NCBI GenBank assembly: GCA_035222895.1 | Contig: JAVYIG010000695.1 | Span: 62,001-126,000 of the forward strand | Direction of reading: 5' to 3' | Length of the DNA: 64,000 bases | From: Strongylocentrotus droebachiensis | Lineage: Eukaryota; Echinodermata; Echinoidea; Camarodonta; Strongylocentrotidae | Shown: piece by piece, positions 1-10,861 of the stretch | Layout: every line of letters starts with the position of its first letter | Position numbering within the stretch: the first letter of the stretch is position 1 | Notes under the pieces: generated by a model | Seen by the model: the letters and a program-made list of their open reading frames with translations, nothing else | Databases searched by the model: none | Told to the model about the DNA's origin: nothing | Program-made: the position numbers and the translations under genes

Positions 1-447
1 GGATGCGTATCCGATGCATTTAAAGTCCTAAATTAGCTAAATACTTAACTACTTCGGTTCCACTTACCAACTTGACTGGAATAATCCGTTTAATGGTCCA
101 TTTTTAGGAAATTATGGGTCAAGATCGACATCCATGAAGAAAATCTTGCAGCCAAGTCTCATTCTTTCTAGTCTACGCCGAAGGCAAAATGATTATAACG
201 GAAAAACTGCACGAGCTACGAGTTCGTAATGACATGCACAGTTTTTCCGTTATAATCATTTTGCCTTCGGCGTAGACTAGAAAGAATGAGACTTGGCTGC
301 AAGATTTTCTTCATGGATGTCGATCTTGACCCATAATTTCCTAAAAATGGACCATTAAACGGATTATTCCAGTCAAGTTGGTAAGTGGAACCGAAGTAGT
401 TAAGTATTTAGCTAATTTAGGACTTTAAATGCATCGGATACGCATCC
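1..447. repeat. Perfect inverted repeat (209-bp arms, 29-bp loop)
   Basis: Bases 1-209 are the exact reverse complement of bases 239-447, with no mismatch or gap in a full segment-by-segment comparison. Bases 210-238 form the loop. The outer ends are GGATGCGTATCC and GGATACGCATCC. The left arm starts exactly at the window edge, so the palindrome may continue to the left, and target-site duplications cannot be judged. Perfect identity means a very recent foldback, ongoing gene conversion, or a sequencing/assembly palindrome artefact. The right arm contains a consensus 5' splice site (GTAAGT at 381), so the arm could contain exon sequence. No protein of note is encoded. Confidence 0.97.
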
Positions 448-1860
448 GGTAAAATATCAAAATTAGGGATTAAGTTTGGCCAAGTTTTGTGTAACGTTTC
501 TTAGTACAAACGCGCGGCCACTACAGCGTATAGGGCTGTTCTGTCTCTAAAGAGAGAGCCGACCTACCCAAATCAGAGGCTAACGAACGAAAGAGACAGA
601 AAAATTCGGTCTAGGTTTCTGTGTGTTGATGTTGTTATATGTTATGCCCAAAATTTCAATGAATTCCCATAGTCGCTAAATTTACATCTGAAACTGAATT
701 TCTGAAAGTTAATTTCTACCAATAGCCTAATTGTTTGAAAACTTAATTGCACAGAATTTAGGTAATTAATACTTATGTTATAATAGGGGTTTAATAACTT
801 CCAACAGTTCAATCAATTTTTGTAATGCACAACGTACAACTTAATCATTTTTAATATTAATTTTTTTTTTTTTCTTTTGTTAGTAATAATTATTCTGAGT
901 TGAGTTGGGCGTCATGGGTGTTTGTGGCCTTCAGATCATCCAACAAAAAATGTGCCCCTCCCCTTTTAAAATTCCTATTTTTTGTCAGAGAAATATACCT
1001 GAAAAAAGGGCACCCAAATATTCTGATGATCTTAAAGGTACTATATGTATGTCCCATTTGCAGGCCAAAAAAATGAAAAGGTTAAATTCCAACGGCGTTG
1101 GAAAGACAATACTAATTTAGAACTTCCCTAATAAAAATGGGGCTTTAACATGTCTTTAAGTGGGAAAATAACGACCAGTAGTTGTCGAATCGACTTAGGA
1201 GCTATAGAGCCAGTAATTAATAGTCTGATTTTTCAGACCATTGTACTGAATGGTCGAACGTTTTATGCTGCACAAAGATCCAATCAGTTTAATTTTGGCC
1301 ATTACAAGAAGTGGGTTATTGATGTAGACAAATGCTCATGTACCCTTTACAGCTCATTTTATGTACGTTATTACCAAAGATGAAAAAAGCCGGTCAGTCA
1401 CTCAATAGTGTCTGACAGTGAAGTTTAGCAAGTAAACAGGTTTCCTTGCATAATTTGAATATTAGGACACTGCTCACGTTTAAATTTCACAGAGCTATAG
1501 GAAATACATGATGTATTCATAATTCCTGCAAAGTTCTACAGAATTTGATGTTGGCTGCAAAAGGGACATAGGATCTTTAAAGAAACATATAATTTGTAGA
1601 TAGTGTGTCAAATTCAAGATTCTCTTGAATCAAAAGATACACATGCACTGTAAGTCTGGTACATGCATCCATGCAATATAAACAATTAAACTACATGTAT
1701 TGACAGTATGCTGCCAAAAGTCTGTACAATTAGAGTGACTTTACATTGTACACCTGTATCAAGTTAATCATTAAACAGTCTCGTGGACCCTTTGTATCAA
1801 TGGGTGACTAATTGCTTGTATCTTCCCATATTGCATCAACATGTGTTTTAAAGATAATTC
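448..1860. other. Intergenic AT-rich DNA, nothing recognised
   Basis: Between the palindrome and the CT-rich tract I see no homology, RNA gene or transposon end that I can support. Short open frames at 905-1120 and 1150-1383 show no recognisable protein family. Confidence 0.5.
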
Positions 1861-1880
1861 AAAAACTCATGAAATCTCTC

Positions 1881-2210
1881 TTCTCTTTCTCCCTTTATCT
1901 CTCTCCCTCTCTGTCACTCTCCCTCCCTAATTTGTTTCTCTTTCTCTTTCTCTCCCTCTCTTTTTCTATCTCTCTCATTTCTCTCTTTCTCTTCCTCTCT
2001 TTCTCTTTCTATATCTTCTCTCCCTCTTCTCTCCCTTCCTCTCTCTCTCTCTCTCTCTCTCTCTTTTTCTATCTCTCTCATTTCTCTCTTTTTCTTCCTC
2101 TCTCTCTCTCTTTCTATATCTTCTCTCCCTCTTCTCTCCCTTCCTCTCTCTCTCTCTCATTTCTCTCTCATTTCTCTCTTTCTCTTCCTCTCTATCTCTC
2201 TTTCTATATC
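1881..2210. repeat. CT-rich low-complexity tract
   Basis: About 330 bp of almost pure pyrimidine, built from TCTC and TCTTT units interrupted by CCCTCC. It creates meaningless Ser/Leu/Phe and Arg/Glu open frames on the two strands. Confidence 0.9.
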
Positions 2211-2655
2211 TACATGTACATTTTCCCACCTCTCTGTCTATACACATTTGGCTACATGTAGTTAATAAATTAACAATTGACAAATTATACAAATTAATAT
2301 CAAGTTCAAAAGCAACAAATGCTTTAGAAGAAGGACAATCAACCAGGAAAAGATTGGTAAATGATTTACATGTAGGATTATCTCCTTATTATGCTCTAGT
2401 TAAAACAAATATTGAAAAATTAACATCTGTTTTAATAAAGGGCTAAAATAAGACTAATTTGATTAGATTTAATTTATATATCTATTAGTATTCACCCCCC
2501 CCCCCCCAAAAAAAAAAGGAGGAAATAGTTAACTTAGTTATAAAATATAAATGCACAGTTATTGTCTTATTCTTTTATAGTGGATGACAGTTAATTACCA
2601 ATGCCTGTATTATGATAATATAAAGTTCATGATGAACTCTCAAGTTATAAGATAT

Positions 2656-3275
2656 TTAAAGGGCCACTCTAACCAAAACGGGCTAAAAAATGAGAAAAAA
2701 AAGACATGTAGAATAATTTTTGATGGAGATTCCGAACATGACAATGATTTTTCTTAGAAATCATCAATAATTCTGGAATCTAGCTTTAAAAATGATGACT
2801 CAGAACGCTCAGAAAAAAGCCCAGTTTCAGAGCTGAATTGCGCGACTGTTTATGACGTCACTGCAGGCGCCTCTCTGGTGAAAAGGAGGGTGATTTAGGC
2901 ATTAAAATATCTTTAAAAAGGCAAACTATGATATTACTTGGGGGAAAAAAGACGTTTATCAGAAAAATAATATGCACTTGATAATCCCAGTACGTTTCTG
3001 GCAATTTCGTCATTCTTAATGTAAGATCCTTAGTTGTAGGACAAATCGAACATGCCCGCAATGACGTCAAATGCGTCATCAAGGCCACGTGACCGTATTA
3101 CCTTTTTTCGAGGGGCGTAGCCCAGCAAGCGTGAGAACTGTGAAAAATGGATGGTTATTATCATTTTTTGTTCAATTTAGAGATTTTCTGAAAAATCAGA
3201 GGCTGGAATATTAATAAGTAGAGGTGTATTCATGTTTTGAAAGGCTATGTTAGTTGGGTTAGAGTGGCCCTTTAA
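2656..3275. mobile_element. TTAA-flanked inverted-repeat transposon (non-autonomous)
   Basis: The element runs from 2660 to 3271 (612 bp). It begins AGGGCCACTCTAACC and ends with the exact reverse complement. TTAA is present on both sides (2656-2659 and 3272-3275), as expected for a target duplication. TTAA targets are known for piggyBac and Kolobok superfamilies; I cannot decide between them. No transposase is encoded, so it would depend on a related autonomous copy. Inside are two palindromic TGACGTCA sites (2853-2860 and 3062-3069), which match a CRE/ATF motif. Confidence 0.85.
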
Positions 3276-4133
3276 TTATTTTCATAATTCATGAGTTTTG
3301 TTATTATGAATTTATGATATGATGCTTAAAATGATATGTTGAATTTGCGAAAAGTAATTTTAGTTACTAAACAGTAGGCTGAATATCTGAAACTAGTGTA
3401 GGGATTTATTTTGAACTTTTAAAACTCCCCTTCATATCCATGATTCATCTCTTTCATACTAATAGGTCATCCCTCATTCACATTCACCCTTGTCATCCAC
3501 CATCCTTTCATCTATATCACTCTCTCATTGGTTTCAATGTTCACCTGATGCAGTCAAGCTTAAAGTATAATTTACATATAACTATGAATATTCAATATAT
3601 ACCTTTTGTTTATGTTTGAATATTCAAGATACTTTGTGACGTTGATTTATACTTGTATGTGGCTATATGAATATTAATTGGTTGCTTCTACTTTGCATGG
3701 AATGTATGTGGCATGCAACATAGAATGCTGTAATGCTTTTTTAGACATTAAACCTGGTCAGTTAGCCAGTAGTTCTGCTGGACTGCCTCTGTGTAGTTAA
3801 GAGTGCTAGGAATTTGTTAGAACCGCAACCCTACAATAACAATTGCCTTTTGAATCAAAGTCGAAAGAAACAAAAGCCAAAGTGTAAGAGAGTTAACAAA
3901 AGCAATTGGTGATTAAAGCTAATAAAATTTCCAATGCTGTACATGGACTTTTTATGATGAGCAAACTAACAAAAAATACACTTTAAACCTCTTATACTGT
4001 AAGTTATAATACCTCCCCCTAATCCCCACACCTGACTGCCCAATCACTGTAGGAAACCTTAGCTTACTCAACCATTTATATGTCTTTATTGCTTTATTCC
4101 AGTAGCGCTTGTGATAACGCATCATAAAACCAG
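3276..4133. other. Upstream region of the protease inhibitor gene
   Basis: AT-rich sequence without a recognisable gene. The promoter of the inhibitor gene should lie here or further left. A pyrimidine-rich stretch ending in TTTATTCCAG at about 4091-4092 could be a splice acceptor from an upstream non-coding exon; alternatively transcription starts just before 4134. No convincing TATA box could be fixed. Confidence 0.35.
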
Positions 4134-4265
4134 ATGAGAGGAGTAACCCTGTACACGCTGCTGTCCTTTCTCTTTGTGGCTTCATTTCTTGTGGTTCCAG
4201 CTTGTACATCGAAGTCCAATAACATGGCGTCTAAGAAGATGAAGTGGGCCGAGCTGGTAGGAAAG
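4134..4265 (+). CDS. Inhibitor exon 1: signal peptide and domain start
   Basis: 44 codons, ending GGA AAG before GTAAGG. The first ATG (4134) has C at -3 and A at +4, a weak initiation context. The second ATG (4224) has A at -3 and G at +4, a strong one. Confidence 0.85.
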
Positions 4266-6451
4266 GTAAGGGCTGTTCTGATTGTGTGATCGCCTGTGCC
4301 TGCAAAGTTTGAATATATACAGTGGGTTACAGTTTTACATTAAGGTCACCCAATAGACACAGAAAAAGTGACCACTGTAGTCGAGTGGCCTCCTTATACA
4401 GTTCTACAACACATATTTCTTTCTGGGGGAAGACAACAAAAATTGCCACTGTACACAGGTGGCCTTTATTTTTTAGAGGGGTCATTACGATGGGTTAGAC
4501 TGTATTTCCTTGGCCTGTAGTTGGTATTTATTGTCACAATACATCGGATAATGTACCAGTAGGATCCAAAATTTAGAATGTTCTATATTTTGTCTTATGA
4601 ACACTTTTTAACCTCACGCCTAATGAATATTAGGGCCTATTTGATTGATGTGTATATATACATGTACTGGTAGAGATGCGATGCCTTAGAGATTGTCTAC
4701 CAATCATATTTTAACTTTCTATTTCTCAATACCCATTGTATTCATTATAGACTGGAGAGGAAGCCAAGGCAGCCATCTTACAGGATAGACCAGGATTGCA
4801 GGTAGGTTTTGCTTGTGAACCCTTATTTAAAGGTATAGACCAGTTTTGGTAAAGTTGCGGTTCAAGGGTTTTGGGTGCAAAATATCCATTCAATATTGTC
4901 TTCAGAGGTTTAGATGGCAATACTTCAACCTAAGTTCGCAAAAAAAAACAGAAATATATGCCCAAATGTTTAATGTTGAAGTGCATTCGCAATATCTATC
5001 CAGGCCGGATCGATATAATTTACCAAATATATCAATTACCGGTAGTAGGCAGTTTCCCGGCAAAATTTGTATCATCACGTAGAAGTCAAAACATTTCATT
5101 TTTTGAGAGGGGGGGGGGGGGCGTTTCCAAAACTGGTCTATACCTTAAACATTATTGTCAGGTATGCCCATTTTTAAAATGAAATTTCGAAAGAAAATAA
5201 ATATTGGATAGAATGATAACTACCCAGATAAGCATATATTTCATCCGTTCATCTCATTAAACATATGTGATGTAATGATGTTTATAACTGCTTTTCATTT
5301 TATTTTTAATATCTGGGTTACACCAGTTTAGCTTCAATTATTGTGATAAAAACTCTTTTTTAAGACTATCATGTAGCCTTCTTTATGAGGTTTTCCAAAG
5401 AAGAACTTTTGCTATATTCTCAAAAGATTCTTAAAAATCTGCATACAGTACTCAAATGTTCTTTCTATAGTGAATAATAAGTGGTATAAATTGCACATAA
5501 GCAGCTTACCCATTTCTAGATTATGATTAAAGAACTTAATCCCATGTAAAGCTGAAAATCCCTACAGAATAATCTGAGGTAATCCCATTCGACCATGGAT
5601 CTCATTGTGCATCACCAGTACTTAAAAAAAATAAAAAATTCTTTGGTCTTTGTTACCAAAGCCTGCTAAGCTTTCATACCACTTCACTAGAAAGACTTGC
5701 AACTGTATCTGGGAACAAGGGCATTGTGTGGGCCCAGTGGAGGGGTCACTTGCTGTTTGGTTAAGGGGGCAGGGGTGGGGGGGGGGGGGGAGGAGATGGA
5801 TCTAATTATGAGATGGTTGAAAAGCAATGGGGTATTAAAGCAATGAGCAAAAGGAGTTTTTGAGAAGGGATTATCTCCTCACTAACCCACCCTCCACCCC
5901 CCTCTGTCATATTTAACCCCTCCCCATCTCTTTTTTTGTTGGTCATTGTGTTCAATTCTGTCATTCTCTATGCCTCTGGCTGGATGAGCAATTATTCATT
6001 TTCCCTTCTATTTCCAAGGGCAAACAGCAAACCTGCATTAATACCATGTTTACCTCTAGAATGCTGTTAATTTTAGTTTATGATTTTTGAGCAAATTAGT
6101 CAGGAATGAAAACTTCTTTAAAATATGCATGAATATTAAGTGGTTGAAAATCATAAGGTCTGTAAATGGAAATACGGTACACTTCAAAGTAACAGGGGCA
6201 AAGTAAATCTGATTGTTTATTATGCTGTAGATATGTTGTTTCAATCAGCAAAATATGAACAGACTGACAACTAACAGATTCCTTCTTCATTACACTGTCA
6301 CGCAAGTTATGAGTTTCCTCTGTCCATATCTTTATAACAGGTTGATATTCTTCCAGAAGACTCAATGATGACCATGGATATGCGCGAAGACCGTGTCCGC
6401 ATCATGGTCAATGATGCAGGGATAGTGGTGAAGGCTCCCTTTGTTGGTTGA
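4134..6451 (+). CDS. Potato inhibitor I (eglin c/CI-2) family serine protease inhibitor, 3 coding exons
   Basis: Joining 4134-4265, 4751-4801 and 6341-6451 gives 97 residues and a TGA stop. All introns are phase 0 with GT..AG ends. Residues 1-23 look like a signal peptide: one Arg at position 3, then a hydrophobic core ending VVPA. The inhibitor domain follows from about residue 36: WAELVGK, then EEAKAAILQDRP, then a reactive loop at about 66-81 and a C-terminal PFVG. Aligned with barley CI-2, Met73 is the P1 residue and Asp74 P1'; the supporting arginines Arg76, Arg79 and Arg81 are all present, so the loop looks functional. P1 Met suggests inhibition of chymotrypsin-, elastase- or subtilisin-like enzymes. 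There is only one cysteine (24), so no disulfide is expected, as in CI-2. A second in-frame ATG at 4224 would give a 67-residue form without the signal peptide. The family match is strong; the true first exon is less certain. Confidence 0.9.
4320..4500 (+). repeat. Degenerate interspersed repeat in inhibitor intron 1
   Basis: Contains spaced units such as GTGACCACTGTAGTCGAGTG and CACAGGTGGCCTTTATT that resemble the 'gtggtcttta..caggtggtc' repeat at 17984-18180. Possibly the same family, heavily diverged; this is a weak call. Confidence 0.3.
4751..4801 (+). CDS. Inhibitor exon 2
   Basis: 17 codons (TGEEAKAAILQDRPGLQ), bounded by TTATAG before and GTAGGT after. This is the helix of the inhibitor fold. 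Confidence 0.92.
4827..5148. mobile_element. 314-bp MITE with TTAA flanks in inhibitor intron 2
   Basis: The left end starts AGGTATAGACCAGTTTTGG at 4831 and the right end at 5144 mirrors it over about 19 bp. TTAA borders both ends (4827-4830 and 5145-5148), with one base lost at the right end. A poly(G) run sits next to the right terminus. It is too short to encode a transposase. The left edge lies 29 bp after the donor site of exon 2. Confidence 0.82.
5149..6340. other. Remainder of inhibitor intron 2
   Basis: AT-rich intron sequence with a G-rich patch at about 5764-5800. I see no RNA gene or transposon ends in it. Confidence 0.5.
6341..6451 (+). CDS. Inhibitor exon 3: reactive-site loop and stop
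   Basis: 36 codons plus TGA, preceded by the acceptor TATAACAG. It carries the reactive loop TMDMREDRVRI and the C-terminal glycine typical of the family. Confidence 0.93.
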   Translation, partial: VDILPEDSMMTMDMREDRVRIMVNDAGIVVKAPFVG

Positions 6452-6605
6452 ATCTCGTCAGTCGTCGTTGCCTAGCTCATTCCCTGTACCAGATTAACGT
6501 TTACCAATGAGTTTTTGTTTTCTGTTGTGAGGTGCGAGGAGAACCTTATGCAATCATAGTAAATTATGCCTGTAATTTGGATGATAAACAATGACATTAA
6601 AAAAC

Positions 6606-7503
6606 AATAAAGAGCCATAGATATTTAAGAGAAACTTCTACTTACAGCCTTACACCCAAATATATTTGGTTAACTTTGTACAAACAACCAACTTACCATC
6701 TATTTGGTGCCACAAGTATGTTAACTCTGTGTTAGAGTATATGAGTTAATGCCTTTTGACTCCAAACAGACGTTGCTGTGTAATTTTCATCATTATAAGA
6801 ACTTATCAGTACTTTTTGCTTCAATAAAAGCATAAGAACATTCCTTTTTAATCTATTAAAACAATCCCTAAATATTGATCTGAAAAATCTCTGATCCTAC
6901 ATTCTCTCTGATAATGGCAGGATTAAGATCGTACCTACAGACATTTTGCTTTATTCTGTTCTAGGTTATGTCACCATCATATAATATATCAACTCTGTCA
7001 GTTATTTGTGCTACTATTGAGCATGATATGGTATTAAGATTTTTGTGAATTGGTATCTCCAATTTATATGTAAAATTTTCAGTTCATTCATACAGATCAC
7101 TTGGTGCTCTTGCTAATATGTGCTTTCTTGAATATTGGGGGAAATTTATAAATATTTTATCATATGATAGATAAACTGTCAAAGATTTATTTCTTTTTGT
7201 GTTTGTTTATGATAACCAAATTATCTCTTCATAATAGTACTAGAACAGCTTTATCCAAAACATATATACAAAATATTATGTTTATTCTAAATCATGACCA
7301 TTTGTGCCTCACAAACATTTTCCTGACCTTCAAAAGTGAACATGCTGGATATGAATTATAAAAGTTTTAAATTGAGTAGATATGATTAAGGTTAATATGG
7401 TCTTTATACAAAATTAAAATATGATTACTTTACATTTTCTGGCCCTGATGTCTTTATGTAATTTGTGTTTAGTATTTGGTTGGATATTCCCTTGAGGAAT
7501 AAA
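6606..7503 (+). promoter_or_regulatory. Candidate polyadenylation signals of the inhibitor gene
   Basis: AATAAA occurs at 6606-6611, 6823-6828 and 7498-7503 downstream of the stop codon. The first would give a 3'UTR of roughly 170 bases. Which one is used cannot be told from sequence. Confidence 0.5.
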
Positions 7504-9172
7504 GTTATTTTCTAATTTATTTACCTGAGAAACATAGAATTTGACAGGAAAATGATATCCATAGACATCTGACATACTTTTCTGTTATGAGCATATAATG
7601 ATGTAAAATAATTATATGAGGAATGTTATAAGCAGAGATACTGAGTTTTCACCTTTCCTGTGTGGGAAAGGTATCGGACAAGTCAAAAAGAGTTCTCAAA
7701 TACCCCTGCGGATGACTGATGGGGAATATGAGAGTTATGAGAGTGTATGGGAAAGGTCAATTGAGTGAGAGAAAGAGGGAGAAAAGAGAAAGAGAGAGAG
7801 AGAGGGGGGTAGAGAATTGAGAGTAAGGATAGGGGGAGAGCGAAAGAAAGATGTTATAAGTTTATGATGTACATGTATATGTTATACAATTGTGTAGCAC
7901 ACTGTCAAGAACGGAAGAATATAGAGAAAGGGTAAAAACAAATATCTGCCTGGTTAGATTGAAAGAAGGAAAAACATTGAGGAAGATACAGCAGCTGTAA
8001 TACTTTATTCCCTCGATTTTTATTCTTTCTCTTTTTACCAGCATACCATCATGTTTTCTTCTTATATTTATTTATATATGCCCCTATCAAAACTTTTAGC
8101 CATTTACAAATTATTTCGACTAGACTTTCATCTAGTCAAACATACAATCCAATACCATAACACTTTCAGACATAACACTTGTTTAAAATTGATTTTAATC
8201 ATAGAGATATGAATATAATAATGTCATTTAGCAAATAAGGGCCCTTTATTAAACATGAGGGAAAAAAAGACAAAAAAACAAAAACATGGATAAGACAAAT
8301 TTTCTGTGACCCCAAAGTAGAGTTTAAGTAGAGAGTTCCTATCCCAACTCCCTGGTTTGTTCAATAACTTTACGTTCCAACCAATTGGATGCACTGAGGG
8401 AGAGGAAGGGGGGCTAGGTCTAAGACTGATTTGGGGGCGGGGGGGGTGGGGGTCTTGGGGAAGAACTGTTTCTGGTTTGATGGACAGCTTTCTGATATTG
8501 TTGGGGGTACAAAAGGCAGAATAACCAGCTAGTTGAATGCAGTCGTCCATCAGGAAGAAGATAAAGAGGGATAGAAAGGACTTTAGTCATGACAAGTTCG
8601 AATTTTCGACCATTTTAATTTATGATTATCTTTAGGAAGAATAAAAGTATTTTTTCATTTGTTAGTGATTGATTTGCTTTCTTGACACCACCATCGAGAA
8701 TAGAGAATTTTGACCAGAAGCGCCGACTGTTCTCGAAAGAAAATCTTCTATTAATGTCATAAAACAACCATATATTTGGGAGGTAAGTTACATTTATAAA
8801 GCCTTAAATCTTGAATACAGACATTATTTATATTACATGCTAGTTATAGTTTTATTTTATACATCAATGCGTGGACTATTCTGCCCGCAAGTTTTTCAAT
8901 CGCCTGCAGAATTTATATACTGTCATGATAATCTCTCAACTAAGTCCCACATACTCATAACGATGTGTGTGTATTCCTTTTTGTGTAATGGTGGTGAATG
9001 CGAATTATGGTGAAGAATTTGAACTTTGAAGTGAATGAGGCTTTTCATCCTGATCCTTATTAATATTTTTGGTACAGGCATATTACCAAGACAGTTTTGA
9101 GGCTAGTGTACTTTTGTATCCAATTTGACCTGTAACTCCGTAGACTCTAGAGTAAAGGAGCCGGTAATCGGA
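7504..9172. other. Intergenic region between inhibitor and TMEM33
   Basis: Contains a GA-rich purine stretch at about 7757-7860 and a G-rich stretch at about 8395-8460. No coding homology or RNA gene was recognised; open frames here (for example 8224-8550 minus) look like low-complexity noise. Confidence 0.5.
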
Positions 9173-9260
9173 TAGACCGAAAGCTTCAGTCTCTCTAATC
9201 GTCGGTTGTTCCACTGAGACTACGTCTGGCTCCACTAGACCTCCGGTTATAGAGACTGAA
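9173..9260 (+). repeat. 88-bp repeat, left copy of an inverted pair
   Basis: Near-identical, in opposite orientation, to 10124-10211. Each copy has imperfect terminal inverted repeats of its own (TTCAGTCTCTCTAATCG at one end, its near-complement at the other), so it may be a tiny MITE. Alternatively the pair are the ends of a roughly 1-kb element. Confidence 0.85.
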
Positions 9261-9689
9261 TGACTGCCTATGCCATCGTATGTTGAAGATATCCATTGGA
9301 TGCATGGTAAAAATCCCTTTAAAATACATCGCATAGATTCTAATAGCATATCACATATCCCACACATACCTAGACAGCAATAACCATCTGATTTGGGTCA
9401 TTTCTTTAATAAAACTGACATTTGTTGTCATTCCCCAATACAGATGGCAACCCAGAGATCTCGTACCGTGGGGGTAGCTATAGCCAACAATGGCAGCTTT
9501 TTTTGTCAAAACATTTTCTCCCCGATTTTCTTTATTTAGATCTAATTTTCTGATTTCTAAATCAGATGTAAATTAGGTCGGTATGTCATTTTTCCTAATT
9601 ACAGTTATCAAAATTTGATAACTTAATATTAAATAGACAATTTACGGACTTACTTATATGAATTATCCAATTTGTATCTCAGATCCGCG

Positions 9690-9850
9690 AAGCAGTACGT
9701 TCATGCATTCGAAATATTACCCGGCGGCCGATATATTTCCGGGTCCACCTACCAAAACATAGCCAAATGGCCAATCAGAGCACTCGTTTCGTGGGAGTTC
9801 GTTGGTCAAGCTGGGCCGACTCGTACGTAGCTACGGTAGCTATTGGACGG
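9690..9850 (+). promoter_or_regulatory. Probable TMEM33 promoter
   Basis: A locally CpG-rich block with a CCAAT box at 9771-9775 and an inverted CCAAT (ATTGG) at 9842-9846, about 70 bp apart and typical of NF-Y promoters. It lies just upstream of a candidate first exon ending at a good donor (9959). The link to TMEM33 rests on position and orientation only. Confidence 0.5.
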
Positions 9851-9958
9851 TCGAAAAGAAAAAATGAATATTCATCAACTAAAACCAAGACGGATAATGT
9901 TGACGACGAGACTTTCTCGGATTAATCATTAATTTAGGATCTAAATGAGCAAGCTATC
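9850..9958 (+). other. Candidate non-coding first exon of TMEM33
   Basis: The sequence ends AAGCTATC before a consensus GTAAGT at 9959. The next acceptor in line is TTTTCAG at 12106, which precedes the coding ATG at 12136 by 29 bases. The 5' end is a guess. Confidence 0.4.
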
Positions 9959-10123
9959 GTAAGTCAAATAAGCTATATATATGTTATTTTTAATTTGTGT
10001 TGTAATTGCAGCAGTTATGAGGATGTAAAGAGTGAAAATCTCGTTGCATATCTCATTCATCGCGGTCCGGTCGAACCGAACCATTTGTTCCGTACAGTGC
10101 CTCACAGAAAGAGGTCCCCAGAC

Positions 10124-10211
10124 TTCAGTCTCTATAATCGGAGGTCTAGTGGAGCCAGACGTAGTCTCAGTGGAACAACCGACGATTAGAGAGACTGAAG
10201 TTTTCGGTCTA
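10124..10211 (-). repeat. 88-bp repeat, right copy of an inverted pair
   Basis: Reverse complement of 9173-9260 with only a few substitutions. Both copies encode the same spurious peptide (GLVEPDVVSVEQPTIRETE), which is how the repeat first shows up. Confidence 0.85.
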
Positions 10212-10429
10212 ACACATACCCTACCATGCCAGAGTCACTGAAGAACCACATTTGCAATGGAAAATATATCCTAAAATATCACATTTTAGCGATGTAATCG
10301 GCGGTCCCACTACCCAAATCTGAAAAATCGAGTTTGTAAGAAATATGGGTACCATAAAATGAGCTTTATTTCAAGTATTTTTCAGATTTAGAGCCCGATT
10401 TTGTGTTGGTCACAAGCTCATCGCATGTA

Positions 10430-10640
10430 TTAAATCAATGCAGCCGGACCCCGCCACGCACACACAATATGTCTGTCTAATTCAGATTCCAACTTCCGAT
10501 CACCGCTGTGCCTGTCTTCGGCCAGGCGAGCACCCGGGAGCTCCGGCGTGGGATATCTGCTCCGCCCGCTTGTGCTATACATCAGCGCGGAAACGCACGG
10601 CGCGCGCGAGCGCTTCCTATTGACTTTGTACATGCGGCCG
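10430..10640. other. GC- and CpG-rich patch in TMEM33 intron 1
   Basis: A sharply GC-rich segment with several CGCG dinucleotides in otherwise AT-rich DNA. It may be an alternative promoter or part of a mobile element. The overlapping open frames on both strands show no family similarity. Confidence 0.35.
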
Positions 10641-10861
10641 AAAACAGTGGCTCCAAAACAGTGAAAATTGAAATGAATATTGTCATGGCAATTCATGATT
10701 TTTTTCTGGGATTCTTTTTTTGTTTAAATAATAATAATATTTGCTTCATGATTTGAACAAGAAATGATAATAAATAGGAAGTAAAGAGTAAAAAAAATAG
10801 GATTTTGTCTTAAGTGGCCAAAAACCGGGTCCTTTACTCTAACTAAAGTCTACTAAAAACA

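Noticed and set aside
1812-2292. Overlapping long open frames on both strands (149 and 105 codons)
   Set aside because: Entirely produced by the CT-rich tract; composition is Ser/Leu/Phe or Arg/Glu only.
9083-9367. Open frames sharing a peptide with one at 10032-10241
   Set aside because: The shared peptide comes from the 88-bp inverted repeat, not from a gene family.
10430-10756. Several overlapping frames in a CpG-rich patch
   Set aside because: No family match, no splice partners, and frames exist on both strands as expected from GC-rich DNA.
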